Shown here: positions 8,072 through 17,005 of the stretch, piece after piece
Numbering within the stretch: the first letter of the stretch is position 1
Layout: every line of letters starts with the position of its first letter
Assembly: GCA_029907475.1 (NCBI GenBank)
Contig: JARYLU010000010.1
Location: 20,851-84,850 of the forward strand
Source of the DNA: Bacillota bacterium
GTDB lineage: Bacteria > Bacillota > DSM-12270 > Thermacetogeniales > Thermacetogeniaceae
Direction of reading: 5' to 3'
DNA length: 64,000 bases
The notes under the pieces: model-generated
The model's database searches: none
What the model was told of the DNA's origin: nothing
Seen by the model: the letters and a program-made list of their open reading frames with translations, nothing else
Made by a program: the position numbers and the translations under genes

Positions 8072-9556
8072 TCAAGTGGGAACGCTCCGGCGTCGGGCGC
8101 GGCAGGCGGCGGCAAAGCGCGCCGCAGCGCGGGGGGAGGACGCAAAGTGGAAGTGGAGGTACGATGCAAGGAGGTTTTCCCGCGCGTAACCGTCGGGTCT
8201 CGGCTCCCCGTCTCCCCGGTCAAAGGAAAAGGCCCAGGGAAAGAATTCGCAGTGGGGAACAAAGGAGGAATAATGAAACTCGTGCCCCCGCAGGGATTCG
8301 CCGGTCTCGCAGAGGATGCTGGACGCCAGGGCACGCGCCGTGACATATCCCATCCCGACGAGGCGCTTTTCCATCCGGCAGGCGCCCGGGACAAGCCCGA
8401 CCATCCCGTAGGAGCAACCCTCCTGATCCACGAGCCTCTCGCAAAGATACATGAATCCCCCGCACTCCGCATAGATCGGAAGTCCCCACCTGTGGGCCTG
8501 CCGCAGGCTCTCTTGCATTGCCCGGTTCGCGGCGAGCTGCCCTGCAAAGAGCTCGGGAAAACCGCCCCCGAGGATCACCCCGCCGACCCCCGGGGGAAGA
8601 GCCGCGTCGCGTAAAGGGCTGAAGGGAACAAGTTCGATCCCCAACCTCTGGAGGGCATCGAACCCGTCCCTGTAATAAAAGTTGAAGGCCTCGTCCCAGG
8701 CAAAGGCCACCCGAACCCTGGCATTCGAACTCCCTGCCGCCAAAGCCTCCCGGGGTTCTTCCCCCGCCCCGCGCCCGGCTCCTCCCTCTTCCGGGTTTTG
8801 CGCGGCCGCTGCCGGGCAGCCCGCTGGAGCGCCGCCGGCAGCAGAAAAAGGGGAGCGACCGGGCGCAGCCCTGGCGACCTTCAGGATTTCTTCCAGATCC
8901 ACCTGCTGCGCCACCGCTTCCGCCAGGGCGGCAAGCGCCGCGCCCGCCTCCTGCTGCTCCGGAACCGGGACGAGGCCGAGATGGCGCTCCGTGAAGCGGG
9001 GGAAGCTCCCCTCCTGGATCGCCCCCAGGACCGGGATTTTTCCGGCAGCTTCAAAGCCCTCCCGGAGCATGGCGAGGTGCCGGGGCCCGTGGACGCGGTT
9101 GAGGATAACCCCGGCAAGGGGAAGCGCGGGATCCAGGGCGCGGCACCCCAGGAATTCCACGACCGCGCTGCGCGCCTGGGCGCGTACATCAACCACAAGG
9201 ATCACGGGGCAGCCCAGCAGTTTGGCGATCTCCGCGCTGCTCGCCCTTTCTCCCCTCCCCCTGAGGCCGTCGAAAACGCCCATCACCCCTTCGACCACGG
9301 CCAGATCTGCATCTGCCGAGGCCGCCCCGAAAAACTCCCGCACCTGGGCAGGAGAGAGGAGCCAGGTGTCCAGGTTGCGCGCCCAGCGACCGGTGGCGGC
9401 GGTGTGGTAACTGGGGTCGATGAAGTCGGGGCCCACCTTAAAACCCTGGACGCGGTAGCCCCGCCGCGTAAAGGCTCCCATGAGGCCGGTGGCAATGCTG
9501 GTCTTCCCCGCCCCGCTCCGGACCGCGGCGATCATCACGCGGGGCTTCCCGGTCAT
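8072..9556 (-). CDS. cbiA: Cobyrinate a,c-diamide synthase
   Basis: CbiA amidates the a and c side chains of (cobalt-)sirohydrochlorin-derived cobyrinate using glutamine and ATP. The 494-residue protein has the P-loop variant SGAGKTS (residues 14-20), the FKVGPDFIDPSYH segment, and a C-terminal class I glutamine amidotransferase domain with the nucleophile in IYAECGGFMYL. Between the two domains (about residues 225-285) is an unusually long Ala/Gly/Pro/Glu-rich linker that breaks neither domain. Its ATG overlaps the stop of cbiP by four bases. It is the last gene of the cobalamin block. Confidence 0.95.
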   Translation of the reverse strand: MTGKPRVMIAAVRSGAGKTSIATGLMGAFTRRGYRVQGFKVGPDFIDPSYHTAATGRWARNLDTWLLSPAQVREFFGAASADADLAVVEGVMGVFDGLRGRGERASSAEIAKLLGCPVILVVDVRAQARSAVVEFLGCRALDPALPLAGVILNRVHGPRHLAMLREGFEAAGKIPVLGAIQEGSFPRFTERHLGLVPVPEQQEAGAALAALAEAVAQQVDLEEILKVARAAPGRSPFSAAGGAPAGCPAAAAQNPEEGGAGRGAGEEPREALAAGSSNARVRVAFAWDEAFNFYYRDGFDALQRLGIELVPFSPLRDAALPPGVGGVILGGGFPELFAGQLAANRAMQESLRQAHRWGLPIYAECGGFMYLCERLVDQEGCSYGMVGLVPGACRMEKRLVGMGYVTARALASSILCETGESLRGHEFHYSSFVPHCEFFPWAFSFDRGDGEPRPDGYARENLLASYLHFHFASSPRAAARFAAACRARRRSVPT

Positions 9557-11103
9557 TTCATCTCACCCCGCGGCCCCGGCAGCCCCAGGAGAGCGTAAAT
9601 CTTCTCCATGTTCAGGTGGGTGCGGCACTGCTCCGCCAGCCGATCCAGTTCCCTTTCCAGGCGGTCCCCGCCGGCCGGTCCCGCCGGGGGCTGCTCTGCA
9701 AGCCCCCGGCACTGCCGGAGCCAGCGGAGCAGGTGGGCGCGCAAGGGGTCGTTGTCGAAAAGGCCGTGGAAGTACGTCCCCCAGACCAGCCCCGAATCCG
9801 CAACAGCGCCGTCAAACCCGGCCGCGCCGCTTCCCTGCCGCCGGAGGAGGCGCAGGAAGGGACGCGCGCCGGCCCCTAAAACAGTCCGCCCCATGTGGAT
9901 TTCATACCCCGCAACGGGGAGCCCGGCAACCCCTCGAAAAAGCGGCCCGCTGCCGCAAATTTCTCCTTCAGCCTGGGCGAGCACCTTATCCCGGCAGAAG
10001 GTCGTCACCGCGTCCAGGAGCCCGAGCGCGGGGAGCTCGTCACGGGAGGACTCGGTGTGCTCGGGATCGCGCAGCTCCCGCCCCAGCATCTGGAAGCCCC
10101 CGCAGATGCCGCAGACCGGAACCCCCAGGGCGGCGGCGCGCCGGACCTGGGCGGCGTAACCTGTCTCGTAGAGGTAGAGCAGGTCCTCCACCGTATTTTT
10201 AGTCCCGGGAATGATGATTAAATCTGGGGTTCCGAGGGGTTCTCCGTCCTTTACGTACCGGAGGCGCACCCCCGGTTCGAGGGCAAGGCAGTCAAAATCC
10301 GTAAAATTGGAAATCCGGGGAAGGTAGAGCACTGCGATTTCAATCTCTCCGTTTCCCGCCGGGCCGGTTTCTTCAAGGCAGACGGAATCCTCCGCCGGGA
10401 GGCGCAGCTCCGGGAAATAGGGAAGGACACCCAGCACCGGCTTTCCGGTTTTGGCTTCGAGAAAATCTAAAGCCGGCTCCAGAAGAGAGCGGTCCCCCCG
10501 GAATTTGTTGATAACGATCCCCTGTACCTGTTCCGACTCTTCAGGGTCCAGGAGGGCGAGGGTCCCGACGACCGAAGCGAGGGCGCCCCCCCGGTCGATG
10601 TCGGCCACCAGGAGCACCGGGGCGCCCGCCAGCCGGGCGGCCCGCATGTTGGCAAGGTCGCGCTCTTTCAGGTTAACCTCGGCCGGGCTCCCGGCCCCCT
10701 CTAAAACGATGATCTCGTATTCCGCGCGGAGCCGCCCCAGGGCCTCCTCGATCACCTGCAAAAGGTCAAGGTTCTTTTTCAGGTGGTAGTCCCGGGCGCT
10801 CATGTTCCCTACCGGCCTGCCCAGCACGATGACCTGAGAGGCAGCGTTTCCGGTGGGCTTTAAAAGAACGGGATTCATCTCAACCGCAGGCTCGAGCCCC
10901 GCCGCCTGGGCCTGCAGGACCTGGGCGCGCCCCATCTCCCCTCCCCCTGCCGTGACAAAGGAATTCAGGGCCATATTCTGCGCTTTAAAGGGGACGACCC
11001 GGTAACCGTCCTGGTAAAAAATGCGGCAGAGGGCCGCAACAAGTGTGCTCTTTCCGACATTTGATCCCGTTCCCTGAACCATAATCGCCTTCGCCATTTT
11101 CAT
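9553..11103 (-). CDS. cbiP: Cobyric acid synthase
   Basis: CbiP (CobQ) performs the four remaining side-chain amidations that give cobyric acid. The 516-residue protein shows the N-terminal GTGSNVGKS P-loop, MNPVLLKP, and the amidotransferase nucleophile motif VCGICGGFQMLG. The start was set at the ATG at 11103 because AGGAG lies seven bases upstream; an ATG two codons later is also possible. Its stop overlaps the start of cbiA. The preceding cbiX-cbiC gene is 44 bp away, so the three are probably cotranscribed. Confidence 0.95.
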   Translation of the reverse strand: MKMAKAIMVQGTGSNVGKSTLVAALCRIFYQDGYRVVPFKAQNMALNSFVTAGGGEMGRAQVLQAQAAGLEPAVEMNPVLLKPTGNAASQVIVLGRPVGNMSARDYHLKKNLDLLQVIEEALGRLRAEYEIIVLEGAGSPAEVNLKERDLANMRAARLAGAPVLLVADIDRGGALASVVGTLALLDPEESEQVQGIVINKFRGDRSLLEPALDFLEAKTGKPVLGVLPYFPELRLPAEDSVCLEETGPAGNGEIEIAVLYLPRISNFTDFDCLALEPGVRLRYVKDGEPLGTPDLIIIPGTKNTVEDLLYLYETGYAAQVRRAAALGVPVCGICGGFQMLGRELRDPEHTESSRDELPALGLLDAVTTFCRDKVLAQAEGEICGSGPLFRGVAGLPVAGYEIHMGRTVLGAGARPFLRLLRRQGSGAAGFDGAVADSGLVWGTYFHGLFDNDPLRAHLLRWLRQCRGLAEQPPAGPAGGDRLERELDRLAEQCRTHLNMEKIYALLGLPGPRGEMK

Positions 11104-11147
11104 CACCCTTCTCCTCCGGTATAAACCCGCGCTAACCGGACCGCGCG

Positions 11148-12200
11148 CTACAGTCCGGCCTGGCCCCGCGCCAGGGCTAACAGGGCGTTTACAATGGCCA
11201 CCGCCACGGTGCTTCCCCCCTGGGGGCCGACCATCGTGAGATAAGGAACCTTTTGACGCACCAGGCGCGCCTTCACCTCAGCCGCGCCTACGAAACCGAC
11301 GGGAGTCCCGATGATCAAAGCCGGCCGGAAGCCCTGCTCAAGCTGCCGGATCACCTCGGCCAGCGCCGTCGGGGCATTCCCGACCACCACGATGCTATCC
11401 TGAAGGAGTTCCCGGAAGAGGCGCACTGCCACGAGGGCGCGGGTCAACCCCTGCGAACCGGCGAGGAGGCGCACCCGCGGGTGGTGAATCAGGCAGACGG
11501 CCCTCCCTCCCAGGTCCCGCAGCACTGCCCTGTTGATTCCCGCTTTCACCATCCGCACGTCTGTAAAAAGGAGAGCGCCCCGGCGCAAGGCCCTGAGCCC
11601 CGCTTCAACTGCTTCGGGGTGAAAACGGAGCAGGTAGGCGACAGAGGGATCTCCCGTGGCGTGGACCACCCTCCGAACAACCTCCCCCTCCGGGCCCGGA
11701 AACCTCCTCCGGAAAAATTCCTCTCCTAAAAATTCCTCGATCAGGTCCCGGCTCCGGGCGGTGATCACGCCGGGATCGGTTAAATCCCACGCCCCGGCCT
11801 GGTGCGCGCCCGGGCCGCTTCCCTCGGGCGAAAAGCCGTTTACAGCCCGCACCCTCTCGACAATGATTTCTGCAAGGCGGGGGTCGGGGCCCAGGCAGGG
11901 TGTGACCCAGAACCTGATTTCTTCTCCGTACCGGGCCTTGATTCCTGCAACCACCTCCGGTACATCCTCTTCAAGGTGCACCCCGGGGAAGAGAAAAACG
12001 GGGACGATAATGATCTCTTTAACTCCTTCAGACGCCAGCCGGGCCACTCCCCCGGCCAGGTCAGGCTTGCCGAACTGAAAAAAAACCGGGAGGGTGCGAA
12101 TCCCCAGGCACTCCTGAACCAGCCCGCCGAGGACCTCCAGCCCTGCGTTGGCCGCGCCGCGCCGGCTGCCGTGGCCGAGGAGCAAAACCCCTCTTTCCAT
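11148..12200 (-). CDS. Fusion of sirohydrochlorin cobaltochelatase (CbiX) and precorrin-8X methylmutase (CbiC)
   Basis: Residues 1-115 are a single short CbiX domain of the small, archaeal-like type. It has the metal-chelating histidine in LLLGHGSRRG and a second histidine in FLFPGVHLEEDV. Residues 130-350 are CbiC, which moves the C11 methyl group to C12 to form cobyrinate; its catalytic histidine is in RRVVHATGD, followed by DVRMVKAGI and the TPVGFVGAAE segment. The ATG at 12200 (GAGGAGG ten bases upstream) is preferred over an upstream in-frame start. The protein thus joins the first step (cobalt insertion) with a late step. A palindromic promoter region lies upstream. Confidence 0.93.
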   Translation of the reverse strand: MERGVLLLGHGSRRGAANAGLEVLGGLVQECLGIRTLPVFFQFGKPDLAGGVARLASEGVKEIIIVPVFLFPGVHLEEDVPEVVAGIKARYGEEIRFWVTPCLGPDPRLAEIIVERVRAVNGFSPEGSGPGAHQAGAWDLTDPGVITARSRDLIEEFLGEEFFRRRFPGPEGEVVRRVVHATGDPSVAYLLRFHPEAVEAGLRALRRGALLFTDVRMVKAGINRAVLRDLGGRAVCLIHHPRVRLLAGSQGLTRALVAVRLFRELLQDSIVVVGNAPTALAEVIRQLEQGFRPALIIGTPVGFVGAAEVKARLVRQKVPYLTMVGPQGGSTVAVAIVNALLALARGQAGL

Positions 12201-12576
12201 CCTGTAAAATCCTCCTCTCACTAAAACTGCGGTAAAGCAAAGTATGCCGCCCGGCAGCCCCCTGAGCCGCTCACTAGGATACCAGGCAAACCTTCCGGTG
12301 CAGGAGGTCGACTTTCCCTATACAAAGTTATACTCTAGTTGACAAAAGCATAACTTTGTACCACGGTACTCATCGCGCAAATAGCGTTGCTACCGACGGC
12401 CACCTCCATCACCGTCTGGCTCAACTTAAACCCCCAAGGGGGAGCCCCGCATACCTAAAAGGCGGGTGTGCGCCTGGCAGGCTCACGGCTTTAAGGCAGC
12501 ACTCCAGCGTTTTTCCGTCCCGCCCGCCTGGTGAATTGTTACGCCCCTGCGCCCGGGAAAAGCCTGCACGGCGGAG
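12201..12576. other. Intergenic region between cbiJ and cbiX-cbiC
   Basis: 376 bp without a gene, interrupting the otherwise tightly packed cobalamin block. The only structure I can support is the long AT-rich inverted repeat at 12321-12360 with an overlapping promoter. No second cobalamin riboswitch is visible here: the CCGCCACTG and AGCCAGGAGACC boxes are absent. Confidence 0.6.
12321..12360 (-). promoter_or_regulatory. Long perfect inverted repeat overlapping a candidate promoter for cbiX-cbiC
   Basis: TACAAAGTTAT (12321-12331) and ATAACTTTGTA (12350-12360) are perfect 11-bp arms separated by 18 bp. On the minus strand TTGTCA (12345-12340) and TATAGG (12322-12317) are spaced 17 bp apart and would give a sigma-A type promoter directed at cbiX-cbiC; the -10 box overlaps the downstream arm. 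The arms are AT-rich and lack a U-tract, so an operator is more likely than a terminator. The cognate regulator is unknown. Confidence 0.55.
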
Positions 12577-13389
12577 CTACCGGGCCTCCCGCGCCCGGAC
12601 AAGGGAAGCGGCCCAGCGAATTACCTCGGGCAGAGAGGCAGCAGCCTCGCCGCCGGGTGGTGCCTGCGGGCGGTCCACCACAACCACCGGGAGCCCGCGG
12701 GCGCAGGCGGCCGCGACCTTCTCCGCCGTCCCCCCAACGGTCCCGCTCTCCTTGATCACCAGGATCTCGGCCCTGTACTCTTCCAGCAGGGCCTCGTTGA
12801 ATTTCTGGGTTCCGGGGCCCTGGAGGGCGACGATTTGCTCCGGACGGAGGCCGAGCTGCAGGCAGGCGCGCAGTGACTCCGGCACGGGAAGCACCCGTAC
12901 CGTAAAACGGCAGTTCCGCAAGAGGGGGTGGTTCAAAAAGAACGGGAGGGGCTTGATGCCTACGGCCAGAAAGACGCGCCCCCTTCCCGAGGCGGCAAGG
13001 CGCCCGGCCGCCTCCTCCCAGCCCGGGACGCGGGAGACCAGGGGATGGCCCGCGGGAAGGGGGGCGCGCGGCCGCTCCCACCGCAGGTACGGAATCCCGC
13101 ACTGCCGGGCAATCTCCCGTGCGAGGCAGGAAATCCCTGTGGCAAAGGGGTGTGTCGCGTCGAGAACCCCCCTGATCCCCCTCTTTCCGATCAGCTCCAG
13201 CAATTCCGCCGCGTCGAGCGGCCCCTCCCGGACGGAAAGTCCCGGCTGCTCCCTGAGCAGCCTGCCTCCGTAAGGAGTGGCAGCACTGGCGAGGACCGCG
13301 TACCCGGCGGCCGCGAGGTCGGCCGCCAACTCCCTTCCATCTTTTGTCCCTGCCAGAACGAGAATCAATCCCGGCTCCCCCCCAAGCAT
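12577..13389 (-). CDS. cbiJ: Cobalt-precorrin-6A reductase
   Basis: CbiJ (CobK family) reduces the ring of cobalt-precorrin-6A with NAD(P)H. The 270-residue protein has the N-terminal LVLAGTKDGRELAADL, the HPFA motif in LDATHPFATGIS, YLRWERP, and near the C-terminus LVIKESGTVGGTAEKVAAA, the typical substrate-binding end. Its ATG lies 25 bp inside the end of cbiH, indicating translational coupling. It is the last gene before a 376-bp gap in the block. Confidence 0.92.
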   Translation of the reverse strand: MLGGEPGLILVLAGTKDGRELAADLAAAGYAVLASAATPYGGRLLREQPGLSVREGPLDAAELLELIGKRGIRGVLDATHPFATGISCLAREIARQCGIPYLRWERPRAPLPAGHPLVSRVPGWEEAAGRLAASGRGRVFLAVGIKPLPFFLNHPLLRNCRFTVRVLPVPESLRACLQLGLRPEQIVALQGPGTQKFNEALLEEYRAEILVIKESGTVGGTAEKVAAACARGLPVVVVDRPQAPPGGEAAASLPEVIRWAASLVRAREAR

Positions 13390-14114
13390 CCAACAGGGTA
13401 ACCCCGCGGTGTGACGAGATAGCCCTCTTTCACGTAACTCCGGCTGTTCCCGACAAGCACAAGAGACTGCATGCCGACCTCAACGCCGGGCAGGCCTGCC
13501 AGGTCGGTGAGCACCACCTGCTGCCCGCGCCGCCCGGCCGCTGTTACTACGCCGACCGGGGTTTCCGGCGCCCGGTATTTAAGGAGAATCTCCCTTGCTG
13601 CCGCAAGCTGGGTGACCCGCCGCTTGCTTTTGGGGTTGTACAGGACGACCACGAAATCCCCCCAGGCGGCGGCCTCAATCCTGCGCAGGATCACCTCCCA
13701 GGGCGTCAGGAGGTCGCTCAGGCTGATCACCGCAAAATCGTGCATCAGGGGAGCCCCCAGCAGGCCGGCTGCAGCCGAGGCGGCGGTGATCCCGGGCACC
13801 ACCTCGAAATCGACCTGTTGCCGCCGTCCCGTACTCAGCAGCACCTCCAGCACCAGGCCTGCCATCCCGTAGATCCCCGGGTCCCCGCTGCTCACCACCG
13901 CGACTCTCCGGCCGGCAAGAGCAAGCTCAACGGCATGCCTGGCGCGCGCCACCTCCTCCCGCATCCCGCTCCCTACCCGCTCCTGTCCCGGAAGGAGCAC
14001 TCCCTCAAGCAGCCGGAGATAGGGCCGGTACCCGACAACCACCTCCGCCTGCCGCAGCAGCTCAAAGGCGCGGCGACTTAAATCCGCCGGATCGCCCGGC
14101 CCGATGCCGACCAC
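13365..14114 (-). CDS. cbiH: Cobalt-precorrin-3B C17-methyltransferase
   Basis: CbiH methylates C17 and contracts the macrocycle, the step that defines corrin. With the GTG at 14114 as start the product is 249 residues, the normal family size, beginning MVGIGPGDPADLSRRA; this is the glycine-rich SAM-binding loop of the tetrapyrrole methylase fold. SSGDPGIYGMAGL and GITAASAAAGLLGAPL are the other family signatures. A longer frame to 14216 exists but would lie within cbiG without a ribosome site. It overlaps cbiG by 37 bp and cbiJ by 25 bp. Confidence 0.93.
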   Translation of the reverse strand: MVGIGPGDPADLSRRAFELLRQAEVVVGYRPYLRLLEGVLLPGQERVGSGMREEVARARHAVELALAGRRVAVVSSGDPGIYGMAGLVLEVLLSTGRRQQVDFEVVPGITAASAAAGLLGAPLMHDFAVISLSDLLTPWEVILRRIEAAAWGDFVVVLYNPKSKRRVTQLAAAREILLKYRAPETPVGVVTAAGRRGQQVVLTDLAGLPGVEVGMQSLVLVGNSRSYVKEGYLVTPRGYPVGCLGGSRD

Positions 14115-15199
14115 AGCAAGCAGGCCTCGGCGAGGGCGACGGTGACCTTCCCCAGCTTCAGCTTGGGAAGAACGAGCACCCCCTCCGGGACCGCTGCCAG
14201 GGCTGCTGTTTCGCATACATTTCCCACCCCCATCTGTCTCCGCACAAACTCCGAATCCTTGAGGCCGGGCCTCCCCTCCAGGATCCCTCGCAAAAGGGAA
14301 GAAGTGAAAAAATGCAGGGGAAGTCCCAGGTTCCGGGCCGCCTCCCTCAACCCTTTTTCGTTCACTTTGGCGGCGTGAGTGGCAAGGACCCCCAGGCTCC
14401 CCGGGTGGCGCCCGGCCCGGCTGCAGGCCTCTGCGAGGGCGTCCATGATCTCTCCGGACGGTACTCCCCGCCGGCAGCCGATTCCTGCGGCGAGGCTGGG
14501 GGGGCAGAGATAGCAGCCGGCCGGGGGAAAGTGCGAAACCTTTCTGCTGGTTGCATAAACGGAAAAGGGCACGGGATCTGCCGGGGAACCCTGCGCAAGA
14601 TCCCGGTGGGCCCGGAGGGGCTGAATTTCAAGCCCCGGGAATTCTTCCCTTCCCAAAGGAGGCTCCCAGTCGGTATAAACAATGACCGGCTTCCCCTCAA
14701 GCAGGGCTCTGTTGGCTGCTTTCACAGGCTCCCGCGGGACCGGGAGAAACCCCCAGCGACGGGCGAGGAGGTCCACCGCGGCCTTCCCCCGGATATCGGT
14801 GGCGGTAGTAACCACCGGAACCGCTCCCAGCAGCCCCGCGACCCGCCGTGCGAGGTTATTCGCGCCTCCCCAGTGCCCCCCGACCAGGCTGATGGCAAAC
14901 CTCCCCCCTTCGTCCACTACCACGACCGCGGGGTCGCGCCATTTACCGGCGAGGAGAGGGGCGAGCACCCGGACAACGATCCCCACCGCCATAATGAACA
15001 CAAAACCCTCGTACCGGTCCCAAAGAGAGCCCACCAGGGCACCCAGCGGGGAGGTGGCGCAGTGCACCCGGGCGCTCCCCCCCTCCTCATTCCAGGCTGC
15101 CGCCAGCCTTCCGGCGAGCGCCTCCCCTCCCGGGGTCAGGGCTAAAACCGCAAGACGCCGGACCTCCCCTGTTCCCCTTACCGCATACCGTTCCCCCAT
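14078..15199 (-). CDS. cbiG: Cobalt-precorrin-5A hydrolase
   Basis: CbiG opens the delta-lactone and extrudes the two-carbon fragment as acetaldehyde in the anaerobic pathway; its presence shows the oxygen-independent route. The 373-residue protein has the N-terminal domain (FIMAVGIVVRVLAPLL, then VVDEGGRFAISLVGGHWGGAN), a middle domain, and the C-terminal GIGCRRGVPSGEIMDALAEA block typical of CbiG/CobE. The gene lies 3 bp from cbiF and overlaps cbiH. Confidence 0.95.
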   Translation of the reverse strand: MGERYAVRGTGEVRRLAVLALTPGGEALAGRLAAAWNEEGGSARVHCATSPLGALVGSLWDRYEGFVFIMAVGIVVRVLAPLLAGKWRDPAVVVVDEGGRFAISLVGGHWGGANNLARRVAGLLGAVPVVTTATDIRGKAAVDLLARRWGFLPVPREPVKAANRALLEGKPVIVYTDWEPPLGREEFPGLEIQPLRAHRDLAQGSPADPVPFSVYATSRKVSHFPPAGCYLCPPSLAAGIGCRRGVPSGEIMDALAEACSRAGRHPGSLGVLATHAAKVNEKGLREAARNLGLPLHFFTSSLLRGILEGRPGLKDSEFVRRQMGVGNVCETAALAAVPEGVLVLPKLKLGKVTVALAEACLLWSASGRAIRRI

Positions 15200-15202
15200 C
15201 TC

Positions 15203-15982
15203 CTATCCTCTTTTCCCGCCGCGGTAACCGTGAGCGAAGGACGGGTCGTAAAGGAGGGAGCGCGCCCTGCGCTCCCCCAGGAAATCCCCGACGAAAACGA
15301 GGGCCGTCCTGGAAATCCCCGCTTCGCGCGCCTTCGTCTCCAGGTCCGCCAGATTTCCCCGGATCACCCGCGCCCCGGGCCAGGATGCCCGCGCCACAAT
15401 TGCGGCCGGGGTCTCGGGAGGAAAGTGCGCCCTTAAGTCTGCCACCGCCTGGGGGAGCAGGTGGGCGCTCAAAAAAAGACAGGTCGTCGCCCGGTGGCGG
15501 GATAATTCCCGGAGGGACTCGGAAGCTGGAACCGGGGTCCTCCCCCCCTGGCGCGTCAGGATCACCGTCTGGGTTCCGCCGGGCACCGTGAGTTCCCTCC
15601 CCAGGAGCGCGGCCGCGGCAAGAAAGGAGCTCACGCCGGGCACGATCTCGTAAGGGATTCCCCTTGCCGCGAGGAGATCGAGCTGCTCCTGGAGGGCGCC
15701 GTACAAAGCAGGGTCCCCGGAATGGAGGCGCACCACCCTCTTTCCGGCTGCAACCCCTTCCGTTATCAGGTCGACCATCTCCTCGAGGGTCAGAACTGCC
15801 GTATCGCGGCAGGGGACCCCCTCTTTCACGTTCCGGAGCAGTTCCGGGTTCACCAGTGAACCCGCATAAAGAACCAGGTCCGCCTCCCGCAGGAGGCGCA
15901 GGCCCTTGACTGTAATCAGTTCAGGGTCCCCGGGCCCCGCCCCGATAAAGTAGACAATTCCCTTCCGTACCTTCCCGGCCAC
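15203..15982 (-). CDS. cbiF: Cobalt-precorrin-4 C11-methyltransferase
   Basis: CbiF transfers a methyl group from SAM to C11 of cobalt-precorrin-4. The 259-residue protein shows IGAGPGDPELITVKGLRLL at the N-terminus, RLHSGDPALYGALQEQ in the middle and VPGVSSFLAAAALLGRELTVPG, the signature that separates CbiF from its paralogues. Family length is normal. It sits between cbiL (13 bp away) and cbiG. Confidence 0.95.
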   Translation of the reverse strand: MAGKVRKGIVYFIGAGPGDPELITVKGLRLLREADLVLYAGSLVNPELLRNVKEGVPCRDTAVLTLEEMVDLITEGVAAGKRVVRLHSGDPALYGALQEQLDLLAARGIPYEIVPGVSSFLAAAALLGRELTVPGGTQTVILTRQGGRTPVPASESLRELSRHRATTCLFLSAHLLPQAVADLRAHFPPETPAAIVARASWPGARVIRGNLADLETKAREAGISRTALVFVGDFLGERRARSLLYDPSFAHGYRGGKRG

Positions 15983-15995
15983 AATGTAACCTCCT

Positions 15996-16766
15996 CTAAT
16001 CTAACATCTCAAGAAGCGCCTCTCCGGCGCCCTTCCTGCCCACCAGAATCAGCGAAAAATAGTCCCCGGGGAGCTCCTTCGCCCCGGCGAGGTTCTCCAG
16101 GGCCAGCTGCCCGGGCATCCCGCACCTGCAGACGTAAGCGGCATCCTCGAGACGACCCGCTTCCGCCAGGAGGCACAGGACCTCCTCAAGCACAGGCGCC
16201 ACTTTGAGCAGGACCACATTATCGAAAGCGGCAAGCACCTGGCGCAGAAAGGCGGGGTCGCGCGTGGCGGGAACCACGGCCAGGCACTCCCGGCCGAGGG
16301 CAAGCGGGCGGTTCAGGAGGGCGGCCGCCGCGCTGAAAGAGGTAATCCCGGGGATCGTCTCCACCTCAAGACCGGGTCTTGCCCTCTGCAGAGCCTCGCA
16401 CAAATAGAAATGGGTGCTGTACAGAGAGCTGTCCCCCAGTGTGACAAAGGCGGAGTCCCGGCCGGCATCGAGCACGGCCGCGACCGCCTGCGCGGCCCCC
16501 TCCCACGCTTGCTCCAATTTCCGGCGCTGCCGCGTCATTGGAAAGACCAATTCCCGCACCTCCTGGCCGGACCGCAAAAGGGGGTTGATGATTTTCAAGG
16601 CCCGGCTCTTCTCCCCCGCATCCCCGCGGGGCACGAAAACCACCGGCACCTCCTGGAGAACGCGCACCGCCTTTAATGTTAAAAGCTCCGGGGCGCCGGG
16701 GCCGGCGCCGATTCCGTAAAACTTTCCCCTTTGCCGGGCCTGTTTTTTCTGCACCTGCTTCTCCAC
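15996..16766 (-). CDS. cbiL: Cobalt-precorrin-2 C20-methyltransferase
   Basis: CbiL methylates C20, the first methylation after cobalt insertion. The GTG at 16766, seven bases after GGAGG, gives 256 residues with GIGAGPGAPELLTLKAVRVL near the N-terminus, VTLGDSSLYSTHFYL in the middle and PGITSFSAAAALLNRPL. A longer frame runs upstream into the 87-bp repeat, but those residues are repeat-encoded and not part of the family, so the repeat lies in the leader of cbiL. Downstream is cbiF. Confidence 0.93.
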   Translation of the reverse strand: MEKQVQKKQARQRGKFYGIGAGPGAPELLTLKAVRVLQEVPVVFVPRGDAGEKSRALKIINPLLRSGQEVRELVFPMTRQRRKLEQAWEGAAQAVAAVLDAGRDSAFVTLGDSSLYSTHFYLCEALQRARPGLEVETIPGITSFSAAAALLNRPLALGRECLAVVPATRDPAFLRQVLAAFDNVVLLKVAPVLEEVLCLLAEAGRLEDAAYVCRCGMPGQLALENLAGAKELPGDYFSLILVGRKGAGEALLEMLD

Positions 16767-16803
16767 TTCCACCCCTCCGCCATGAAAAATACGAATCCAG
16801 GTT

Positions 16804-16890
16804 ATCCTTGCGCTCGCTCCCGGACTCCGGTCGGTTGCCAGGCAAGCACTTCCACTCGCTCCTGATTCCGCTCCCAGCACTCACTGCTGC
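16804..16890. repeat. 87-bp dispersed repeat, copy 2
   Basis: Identical by eye to 1146-1232 over 87 bp and in the same orientation. It lies between cbiET and cbiL inside the cobalamin block, 38 bp upstream of the cbiL start codon. It therefore becomes part of the transcript leader or of an internal gap. Confidence 0.85.
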
Positions 16891-16948
16891 TTCGTGAGCC
16901 AAAAAGATACAAAACAGAACCATAAGTCGCTCGCTGGTAGACTCGTCG

Positions 16949-16986
16949 GAGTATTTTCATACTCTGTTGGTGTCACTAGAAGTGAC
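16949..16986. repeat. Two adjacent short hairpins between cbiET and cbiL
   Basis: GAGTAT/ATACTC (16949-16964, 4-nt loop) and GTCACT/AGTGAC (16972-16986, 3-nt loop) are two perfect 6-bp inverted repeats, seven bases apart. They lie just beyond the cbiET stop codon on the minus strand. Neither has a U-tract. They may mark a processing site or the boundary of the neighbouring repeat element. Confidence 0.5.
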
Positions 16987-17005
16987 GTGAAAATCTTCCC
17001 GGCAT

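Noticed and set aside
6925..8547. A 540-codon open frame on the minus strand opposite the NamZ-like gene
   Set aside because: It is the antisense shadow of a high-GC gene; it has no recognisable domain or ribosome site and runs into the cbiA 3' end.
12201..12576. A second cobalamin riboswitch before cbiX-cbiC
   Set aside because: None of the conserved boxes is present; the region instead has a protein-operator-like palindrome.
12539..13393. A 284-codon minus-strand frame overlapping cbiJ
   Set aside because: cbiJ in another frame of the same strand has all family motifs; this one is low-complexity Gly/Arg/Ala.
16767..16880. N-terminal extension of cbiL encoded by the 87-bp repeat
   Set aside because: The same peptide is encoded by the other repeat copy near yedF, so it is repeat sequence, not part of the methyltransferase; a good GTG start exists downstream.
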